DNA of 18,135 nt, taken from Aquificaceae bacterium UBA2488. GTDB taxonomy: Bacteria > Aquificota > Aquificia > Aquificales > Aquificaceae. Of the stretch, positions 12,659 to 18,135 are shown piece after piece. The DNA is taken from NCBI GenBank assembly GCA_002341805.1, contig DDOS01000008.1, forward strand, positions 1-18,135. The letters are read 5' to 3'. Numbering within the stretch: the first letter of the stretch is position 1; each line of letters starts with the position of its first letter. A model generated the notes under the pieces. That model was not told where the DNA came from and ran no database searches. It saw nothing but the letters and a program-made list of their open reading frames with translations. The translations under genes were made by a program, and so were the position numbers.

Positions 12659-13845
12659 TGAAGATAATTTACATACAAAACTCAAAAGACCTACGCATAT
12701 ATATAAAAAAGCAAATACAATATTCTTTGGAGACAAAGTTTAATCTAAACAATGTTCCATCTCTTGCCATAAAAATACCTTCTATATTAGAAAAAGAAGT
12801 TATTGATGCATCAAAAAACTACGGTGTGTTTGCATATACAGATTGTATAAAATATAGTTTTCTGATAGGCCAAAAGCAATCCATTTTTGAGCTTTTAAAA
12901 GCCACAAAACCAAAAATAGCAAAGGATATAATTTTGTCTATAAACAACTTTGATGAGATAAGAAGATACGATATATCTTACAATCAAAAAATATTACCGC
13001 TTTCTGATAAAAAACCTCTTATAATGGGAGTTTTAAACATCACTCAGGATTCTTTTTATGAAAAATCAAGAACTACCAAAGAACAAGCCTTAGAAAAAGT
13101 AGCTCCTTTGATAGACCAAGGAGCTGACATAATAGACTTAGGACCTCAATCCACAAGACCAGGAGCTTCTGAAATACCACCAGAAGAGGAAATATCAAAG
13201 GTTTTGGAGATTTTAAAAAAAATAAAAAAGGAATTTAAAAATATATGGATATCCATAGATACATATTATGCCAAAACAGCTCAGGCGTGTTTAGACCAAG
13301 GAGCTGATATAATAAATGACATAAGTGGTGGTGATTTTGATAAAGATATGCTAAATATAGTAGCAAAATACAACTGTCCTTATATCATAGGACATTCTCC
13401 TTTCAAGCCCTCAACTTGGCAAAATATGGAGTTTAATTATGATGATATTGTATTGGAGCTAACCTCACACTTTAAAAAAAAGATAGAAAAATTATACGAT
13501 CTTGGATACAATCTTTACAATGGTGTTATAGTGGATCCTTGCGTAGGTTTTTCTAAAAGCCCAATACATAACATAGAGATTTTAAACCAGATAGAATCTC
13601 TAAGAATACTCGGTAAACCAATATTGATAGGCACTTCAAGAAAATCTTTCATAGGGGTTATAATAAAAGAGTTTTTAAATAAAGAGCATATACCACCTCC
13701 AGAAGAGCGCCTTATTGGAAGTCTTGGTTCGATAGCTCAAAGCGTTGTGAAAAACGCTTGTAATATAGTAAGAACACATGATGTGGTAAAGACTAAAGAA
13801 TTTGTGGCAGTAATTGATGCCATAAGAAACTATCACTATGTTTAA
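12658..13845 (+). CDS. folP: Dihydropteroate synthase with N-terminal extension
   Basis: A 395-residue protein in which the DHPS TIM barrel starts only near residue 120; the first ~115 residues are an extra domain that I cannot name. DHPS joins 6-hydroxymethyl-pterin diphosphate and p-aminobenzoate in folate synthesis. Recognisable blocks are MGVLNITQDSF (Gln where Pro is usual), STRPGA, a SIDTYYA block, INDISGG, DPCVGFSKS, GTSRKSFIG and RTHDV. The loop normally reading like MHMRGTPxTMQ is IIGHSPFKPSTWQ here. Loop 1 lacks the usual Asp-Gly-Gly. The ATG is coupled to glgA (1-base overlap), and the end overlaps cdaA by eight bases. The enzyme class is secure; the altered loops deserve an alignment. 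Confidence 0.9.
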   Translation: MKIIYIQNSKDLRIYIKKQIQYSLETKFNLNNVPSLAIKIPSILEKEVIDASKNYGVFAYTDCIKYSFLIGQKQSIFELLKATKPKIAKDIILSINNFDEIRRYDISYNQKILPLSDKKPLIMGVLNITQDSFYEKSRTTKEQALEKVAPLIDQGADIIDLGPQSTRPGASEIPPEEEISKVLEILKKIKKEFKNIWISIDTYYAKTAQACLDQGADIINDISGGDFDKDMLNIVAKYNCPYIIGHSPFKPSTWQNMEFNYDDIVLELTSHFKKKIEKLYDLGYNLYNGVIVDPCVGFSKSPIHNIEILNQIESLRILGKPILIGTSRKSFIGVIIKEFLNKEHIPPPEERLIGSLGSIAQSVVKNACNIVRTHDVVKTKEFVAVIDAIRNYHYV

Positions 13846-14584
13846 TATATTTGGTTACTTTAATATAAAAGATATTATAGATTTGGCTCTTGTTTATCTT
13901 CTAATATATGAAGTTATATATTATATGGCAAAATCAAGGGGAGGTCAGATATTAAAAGGATTTCTTGTAATATTGAGTATTTGGCTTTTAGCAGAAGTAC
14001 TTGAATTAAAGACACTCTCTTTTATATTTGAAAAGCTTTGGGCTCTTGGGGTAGTTATAGTTGTAATCATATTTCAACCAGAGATAAGAAGAACTCTGTC
14101 GAAACTTGGAGAAAAAACCAGTATTCAGAAATCCTCTCAATCCACTCAAAAAACCATAGACCGTATAGCGAGAGTCTCATCGTTTTTATCCGAAAGACAG
14201 ATTGGGGCTCTCATTGTTATAGAGCGCCAGCAAAACTTAGAGGATGTTATAGATGGATGTTCGTTTTTAGATGCTGTAGTGTCTGTAGAGCTTCTTATTA
14301 CAATATTTTATCCACTCACACCTCTTCATGACGGGGCAGTGGTGATAAGAGAAGATAGAGTTGCCTATGCTTCTTGTGTGCTACCTTTATCCAAAAACAA
14401 AGACCTTCCTAAAAAATATGGTACTCGTCATAGAGCTGCGATTGGTATTACAGAAGAATCCGATGCTATTTGTGTAGTGGTATCCGAAGAAACAGGGGAT
14501 ATCTCTTTTGTAAAAGCAGGTCAAATAACCAAGATGGAGTCTTCAGATATGCTACAAGAATATTTAGGAAAAGAACTAAGCTGA
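13838..14584 (+). CDS. cdaA: Membrane-bound diadenylate cyclase CdaA (c-di-AMP synthase)
   Basis: A 248-residue protein. Three N-terminal hydrophobic segments (about residues 10-30, 39-57 and 66-80) are followed by a short coiled linker and the DAC domain. The catalytic motifs are DGA at 165-167 and RHR at 197-199, both intact. It makes the second messenger c-di-AMP from two ATP, controlling potassium and osmolyte balance and cell-wall processes in known bacteria. Usual partners ybbR (cdaR) and glmM are absent downstream; instead it is last in glgA-folP-cdaA, overlapping folP by eight bases. The start codon is fixed by that coupling. Confidence 0.93.
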   Translation: MFNIFGYFNIKDIIDLALVYLLIYEVIYYMAKSRGGQILKGFLVILSIWLLAEVLELKTLSFIFEKLWALGVVIVVIIFQPEIRRTLSKLGEKTSIQKSSQSTQKTIDRIARVSSFLSERQIGALIVIERQQNLEDVIDGCSFLDAVVSVELLITIFYPLTPLHDGAVVIREDRVAYASCVLPLSKNKDLPKKYGTRHRAAIGITEESDAICVVVSEETGDISFVKAGQITKMESSDMLQEYLGKELS

Positions 14585-14616
14585 CTATGTATTAATCTAA
14601 GTTATGTTTGCACTCA

Positions 14617-14664
14617 TTGGCTATGAATCATTTTAGTTTATATTGAGTTAAAACCTTTGGAGGT
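14617..14664 (+). promoter_or_regulatory. Promoter and strong ribosome binding site of the Ser/Thr/Asn-rich gene
   Basis: TTGGCT (14617-14622) and TATATT (14639-14644) are 16 bases apart and may form a -35/-10 pair. A strong Shine-Dalgarno GGAGGT (14659-14664) lies six bases before the ATG at 14671. Confidence 0.45.
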
Positions 14665-14670
14665 AATTTT

Positions 14671-15228
14671 ATGAGTACAATTTCAAGTATCAATAGTATG
14701 GCATCTAGTATGCTCAGTGGGATTTATCAATCAAACAACTCAAGCACAGTATCTACCAGTTCTTTAGGTGGTCAAAATGGAAACTTTTCTGCTTTTGGCA
14801 TGGCAATGATGCAAACTATGCAACAGCTTGGTATCAATCCTCAGCATATGCATCATCACTTTCATCATAATACCAATGGACAGGGTTCTGGTTATAACTT
14901 TATGCAAAATTTGTTTGGAGCATTGTCTCAAATATCTACTTCCTCAAACTCAACAAATACCACTTCAAACCCTCTTCTAAGTGCTTTAAACACACTAACA
15001 CAAGATGTGACTTCTGGAAGTGGGCTTAGCACAAGCACATTGGACTCTTTAAATACCTCGTTTTCAAGCTTTTTGAATAATCTGTTAAATAACAATCAAA
15101 GTACAAGCTCAAACTCCACAAACACCACCAATATAACCCTTCAAACATTCTTGCAAAATCTAACTCAAAATCTCACTAACGATCTTTACGCAAACACCAC
15201 AAACAATCTTTTAAACACCACCACCTAA
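14671..15228 (+). CDS. Ser/Thr/Asn-rich protein with histidine cluster, unknown function
   Basis: A 185-residue protein that I cannot assign to a family. Residues 1-30 are rich in Ser, Met and Ile without a signal peptide. A short, more ordered part (about 38-58, with GMAMMQTMQQLGI) leads to a histidine cluster HMHHHFHH (59-66), a possible metal-binding patch. The remaining C-terminal two-thirds is low-complexity Ser, Thr, Asn, Gln and Leu with recurring NSTNTT, and almost no charged residues. It has its own promoter and a strong Shine-Dalgarno, and a terminator follows, so it is a monocistronic, well-translated unit. The absence of charge and many Thr/Asn residues are reminiscent of secreted or surface proteins exported without a cleaved signal, but that is speculative. 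Confidence 0.75.
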   Translation: MSTISSINSMASSMLSGIYQSNNSSTVSTSSLGGQNGNFSAFGMAMMQTMQQLGINPQHMHHHFHHNTNGQGSGYNFMQNLFGALSQISTSSNSTNTTSNPLLSALNTLTQDVTSGSGLSTSTLDSLNTSFSSFLNNLLNNNQSTSSNSTNTTNITLQTFLQNLTQNLTNDLYANTTNNLLNTTT

Positions 15229-15245
15229 TAAATTTTAAACTTTAT

Positions 15246-15265
15246 GAGGGCGTCTTGCCCTCTTT
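15246..15265 (+). terminator. Rho-independent terminator between convergent genes
   Basis: A perfect 6-bp GC-rich stem GAGGGC/GCCCTC (15246-15251 and 15257-15262) with loop GTCTT is followed by TTTAATAT. It ends the gene at 14671. It also lies right against the stop codon of the opposing efflux gene, so it may serve both strands. Confidence 0.75.
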
Positions 15266-16646
15266 AATATCCAAGTACGTTGTATAGTGAACTGACATCT
15301 TGTATTAGGGTTAGTTCTTGATTTAAAAGTTGTTGTTTAGTTTGTATTAGATTTGTTTCATAAGTTAATAAACTTGCATACGGTATAATACCTGCTTTAT
15401 AATTAGCATAAGCCATATTGTATTGATCTAAGGTATTTTGATATGCGTTTTGTAGCCTTTGATAATTATAATAATCGGCTTTGTATTGGGCTAAAGCATC
15501 ATCCACTTCCTTAAAAGCGTTTAAAACCGTTTGGCGATAGCTTATGATACTTTGTTGAAGTTCTATCTTGGAAGCTTTGTATTGACCTATATACTGATTC
15601 CAGTTTAAGATGGGCTCTAATATATTAAGTCCAAAATTCCAAGCTATACTTGGCTGAGTGATGAGATTGTTTAACTGCTGAGACTGAAAACCATAAGAGG
15701 CTGTTAAATTAAAAGATGGAAAGAAATTCGCTAGCGCTATCTTCTTTTGATAGGCATTTTCTATCATCTGATACATAGCTTCTTGTATATCTGGTCTTTG
15801 GATTAAAACCTTAGATGGTATAGCTTCTGGAATTTGTAGATACTTTGGCATATTTCCATATATGGAAAATTTAAAATCTTCTGGATATTCTCCAAGTAAA
15901 TATGCAAAAGCGTTTACAAGAATATTTCTCTGGGCCTTATAGGTTTTTAGGATTTGTTTCAAAGTTTCTAAGGTATTTTTAGCACTATCTACGCCTTGAT
16001 AGGATATAAGGCCTGCTTGGTAGTTCGTTTCGCCGAGTTCTAAGTTTTTCTTAGCTATATTTATTTGTTTTTCTAAAAGCCTAATATAGTGAGCGTTTTG
16101 GACTATCTGATAATAGTTGTTTACCACATTTAAAATAAGAGCGTTTTTAACAGCAATCGCTTCTTTTTTGGATAGCTTTACATTTTCTTTAGAAGCTCTA
16201 TAAGCGCTTAGAGCTTTTCCAAAAAAGTCTAACTCATAAGATGCACTAACAGATAGATTATATGTGGTATAAGGAGCTATGTTAAAAAATTTGCCCGTAG
16301 GTGTACGTTGGGATAGTTTTTGCTTTTCGGCAGATGTATTTAGATTAAAATTGGGAAACAATATAGAGCTATTTTCTAACACATAAGCTTTTGAGAGTTC
16401 TATGTTTTTAAGAGCTATTTGGTATGAGGGATTATTTTTTAGAGCTAAATCCACAAAATGGTTTAAAGTAGGATCATCAAAGCTCTTCCACCAGTATTGA
16501 TAAGTATTTTGATTTTTAATGGTATATTGATTTATGGTTTCCTTAAACTTGGTTGGTATTTTTACAGATACCTTCCGGGGTTTTGCATAAAAAGCACAAG
16601 AGCTTATCATCAAAGACAACCCTAATATAAGAAATTTCTTCTTCAT
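15264..16646 (-). CDS. TolC/OprM-type outer-membrane efflux lipoprotein
   Basis: A 460-residue outer-membrane factor. The N-terminus is a lipoprotein signal peptide with lipobox ISSC (Cys17), so the protein is lipid-anchored like OprM/NodT. The mature N-terminus has the family's YWWKSFDDPTLNHFVDLAL pattern. Two homologous outer-membrane-efflux repeats follow, with long helices and the usual Asn/Gln/Tyr-rich composition. In the second repeat are RPDIQEA, FPSFNLTASYGFQ and the tail QELTLIQDVSSLYNVLGY. As a trimer it would form the exit duct for the pump encoded upstream. Its ATG is one base after the membrane-fusion gene stop, so the genes are coupled. Confidence 0.93.
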   Translation of the reverse strand: MKKKFLILGLSLMISSCAFYAKPRKVSVKIPTKFKETINQYTIKNQNTYQYWWKSFDDPTLNHFVDLALKNNPSYQIALKNIELSKAYVLENSSILFPNFNLNTSAEKQKLSQRTPTGKFFNIAPYTTYNLSVSASYELDFFGKALSAYRASKENVKLSKKEAIAVKNALILNVVNNYYQIVQNAHYIRLLEKQINIAKKNLELGETNYQAGLISYQGVDSAKNTLETLKQILKTYKAQRNILVNAFAYLLGEYPEDFKFSIYGNMPKYLQIPEAIPSKVLIQRPDIQEAMYQMIENAYQKKIALANFFPSFNLTASYGFQSQQLNNLITQPSIAWNFGLNILEPILNWNQYIGQYKASKIELQQSIISYRQTVLNAFKEVDDALAQYKADYYNYQRLQNAYQNTLDQYNMAYANYKAGIIPYASLLTYETNLIQTKQQLLNQELTLIQDVSSLYNVLGY

Positions 16647-16647
16647 C

Positions 16648-17733
16648 TTATTTGCCCTCTAGGTATATATCCACAAGCTGCCCTGGATATAGATTCACGT
16701 TTTTAGGCTTTTGGAATCTAAATATAACTGGTAATACTCTTACATCCACTCTTTCTAATAGATTATCAGATAGTTCTATCTTTGGTGTCACATATGGTTC
16801 TACTGCCACAAACTTAAGCGGTACTGAGATGTTTGTACCTCTTACAAACATAACAGCTTTTAAGTCTTTTATAGGAGGTAGTTTTGCAAGCAATATCTCA
16901 TCTATAAAGGCTCTAACTTGTAGTTTATCACCAGAAGCAGGACCTATCCTTACAGGGGGATCATAGGATTTTGTATAAGTGTAATATACACCGCTTTGTG
17001 ATACATAATCACCTTTTGCCACATTTAATTCTAATATTTCACCATTTTCTGGAGCTTTTACTGTATACCTATCAAGAAGAGTTAAAGCACTTTTATAAGC
17101 ATGTTCATCTGCTTTGTAAATCTGGTATTGGGTTTTTATATCATAGCTCCAAGCTCCAGCTTTGGTAAGCTCATAGTTTTTTATCGCCACTTTCAAATTC
17201 TCTTCAGCTTCTCTTAGTGCATATTTAGCATTGTCAAGATCTTGCTTACTCACAGATTTAGGGTTTAATTTATAAGAGTTTAAAAGTTTTTGATAGTTTG
17301 ATTCCTGATATATCACTTGGGATTTCGCATAATCCACTTGAGCTTTTGAAACTGCTAAGGTCTCTGGTCTTGGCTCTGCTTTTAATTCTAAGTATTTTTC
17401 GTAATCTGCTTGCATTTGATGGTAAAGCTGTTTTACTGTTTGGGTTTGGACTTTGTTATCCACCTCAAAAATAGGCTGACCTTTTTTGACAATTTCACCA
17501 TATTTTACAAACACTTTTGTAACATTGCCTGATACTTCAGGATATACGTTTATGCTTTCACCACTGGCTTGTACAGGTTCTACGATACCATTGGCATAAA
17601 CTCCGTTTTTAAATGGATCCTTTGTCATGTAAACAGGAGGTGGTGGTTTTGGAGCAGAACCATAGATATGAGCACTTATAAGACCTGCGATGATACCAAG
17701 TATCGCCAACGCTATTAAAAATTTTACCTTCAT
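16648..17733 (-). CDS. Periplasmic membrane fusion protein of an ABC efflux pump (HlyD/MacA type)
   Basis: A 361-residue adaptor. One N-terminal membrane anchor (about residues 5-25) is followed by a proline-rich stretch. The first half of the lipoyl-like domain (PEVSGNVTKVFVKYGEIVKKGQPIFEVD, about 66-92) leads into a helical hairpin of roughly 100 residues. The second lipoyl half, with NGEILELNVAKGDYV, comes next, and then a beta-barrel domain ends in NVNLYPGQLVDIYL. This is the standard layout of adaptors that link an inner-membrane ABC transporter to a TolC-type duct. A strong Shine-Dalgarno AGGAGG (17738-17743) overlaps the stop of the ATPase gene, which fixes the start. Confidence 0.9.
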   Translation of the reverse strand: MKVKFLIALAILGIIAGLISAHIYGSAPKPPPPVYMTKDPFKNGVYANGIVEPVQASGESINVYPEVSGNVTKVFVKYGEIVKKGQPIFEVDNKVQTQTVKQLYHQMQADYEKYLELKAEPRPETLAVSKAQVDYAKSQVIYQESNYQKLLNSYKLNPKSVSKQDLDNAKYALREAEENLKVAIKNYELTKAGAWSYDIKTQYQIYKADEHAYKSALTLLDRYTVKAPENGEILELNVAKGDYVSQSGVYYTYTKSYDPPVRIGPASGDKLQVRAFIDEILLAKLPPIKDLKAVMFVRGTNISVPLKFVAVEPYVTPKIELSDNLLERVDVRVLPVIFRFQKPKNVNLYPGQLVDIYLEGK

Positions 17734-17737
17734 ATAT

Positions 17738-17743
17738 CCTCCT
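17738..17743 (-). promoter_or_regulatory. Shine-Dalgarno of the membrane fusion protein gene
   Basis: Minus-strand AGGAGG, four bases before the ATG, overlapping the stop codon of the upstream ATPase gene at 17742-17744. Confidence 0.6.
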
Positions 17744-18135
17744 ATCTTACCTCGTTGATAGATGTTTCTTTTATAACACCATCTTCCATATGTACAATCC
17801 TCGTGGCGTCTTCAAAGATTCTTGCATCGTGGGTGATTACAAGAATAGCCCTATGTGGATTTAACATACGTTCTTTTATGAGGCTCATAACTTTCTTACC
17901 AGTATCTCCATCAAGAGCAGCAGTAGGTTCATCCAATGCAAGTATGTCTGGGTCTCCTGCTAAGGCTCTTGCTATAGCCACTCTTTGCTGTTCGCCTCCA
18001 GATAACTTATAAGCAGGAAGTTCGTATTTGGATTCTGGAAGCTGTGCCATTTGAAGTTTTTCTCTTGCTATCTTTAACGCATCATTCCAGTTTATACCTT
18101 TTAATATAAGAGGTATAGCCACATTTTCTAATACC
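17742..18135 (-). CDS. ABC transporter ATP-binding protein (MacB/LolD/DevA type), 5' end outside the window
   Basis: The C-terminal ~131 residues of an ABC ATPase; the frame stays open to the right edge, so the N-terminus with the Walker A motif is missing from view. Visible are the [11 protein letters not shown] region typical of the MacB/LolD/DevA subgroup, signature [15 protein letters not shown], Walker B ILALDEP, the D-loop and the H-loop His in VITHD. It would energise export through the adaptor and TolC-type protein downstream, starting only eight bases apart. The permease subunit is not seen and probably lies upstream beyond the edge. A GTG at 18122 is not the true start, because homology continues above it. 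Confidence 0.93.
   Translation of the reverse strand, partial: VLENVAIPLILKGINWNDALKIAREKLQMAQLPESKYELPAYKLSGGEQQRVAIARALAGDPDILALDEPTAALDGDTGKKVMSLIKERMLNPHRAILVITHDARIFEDATRIVHMEDGVIKETSINEVR

Noticed and set aside
1..18135. Mobile elements, CRISPR arrays or a defence island
   Set aside because: No transposase, integrase, cas gene, regularly spaced repeats or toxin-antitoxin pair could be found on either strand.

Overview
The window reads as ordinary chromosome from an AT-rich, Gram-negative bacterium. The best guess is a member of the Aquificales close to Hydrogenobaculum. That placement is an inference from three things: a free-standing 111-residue tRNA-binding protein of the Aquifex Trbp111 type, a DnaA whose core matches the Aquifex style, and the base composition. 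KdsB (a lipopolysaccharide precursor enzyme), an outer-membrane efflux lipoprotein and a periplasmic copper chaperone show that there is an outer membrane. No phage, insertion sequence, CRISPR array or complete new defence island is visible.

Layout. Positions 1-21 look like the 3' end of a tRNA-like gene. Next come gph and a short rsmD on the minus strand (33-1156) and a periplasmic copper chaperone on the plus strand (1245-1661). Positions 1695-2755 hold a broken minus-strand gene downstream of secF: an intact 103-residue piece, a frameshifted piece, and the end of an EAL (c-di-GMP phosphodiesterase) domain followed by a CZB-like His/Cys domain, with stops in frame. secF (minus) and a NurA-like nuclease gene (plus) diverge at 3634-3678. 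From 8372 down to 4530 runs a tightly packed minus-strand series: SAM hydroxide adenosyltransferase/hydrolase, MATE transporter, small tail-anchored coiled-coil protein, kdsB, rlmB. dnaA starts on the plus strand at 8557. The AT-rich gap before it carries TTATC motifs and an inverted repeat, and is a candidate replication origin. A TauE-type permease and Trbp111 follow on the minus strand (10043-11181). The plus-strand operon glgA-folP-cdaA (11228-14584) follows, ending in c-di-AMP synthesis, then a Ser/Thr/Asn-rich protein with a histidine cluster. The right end is a minus-strand tripartite ABC efflux operon: ATPase (cut by the window edge), membrane fusion protein and TolC-type outer-membrane lipoprotein.

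Three patterns are not explained by the gene list. First, many transcription units have a -10 hexamer, often an extended TGn -10, only 6-8 bases before the start codon, which predicts leaderless mRNAs. In two divergent gaps of 45 and 46 bp the two promoters overlap. Second, the heptamer TAAAAGC/GCTTTTA occurs about 46 times (hand count), against roughly 4 expected from composition, and the full 12-base palindrome GCTTTTAAAAGC occurs three times. Third, DnaA has unusual residues at the P-loop and in the DNA-recognition signature of domain IV. These are more interesting than any single gene here; most of the genes are recognisable housekeeping functions.
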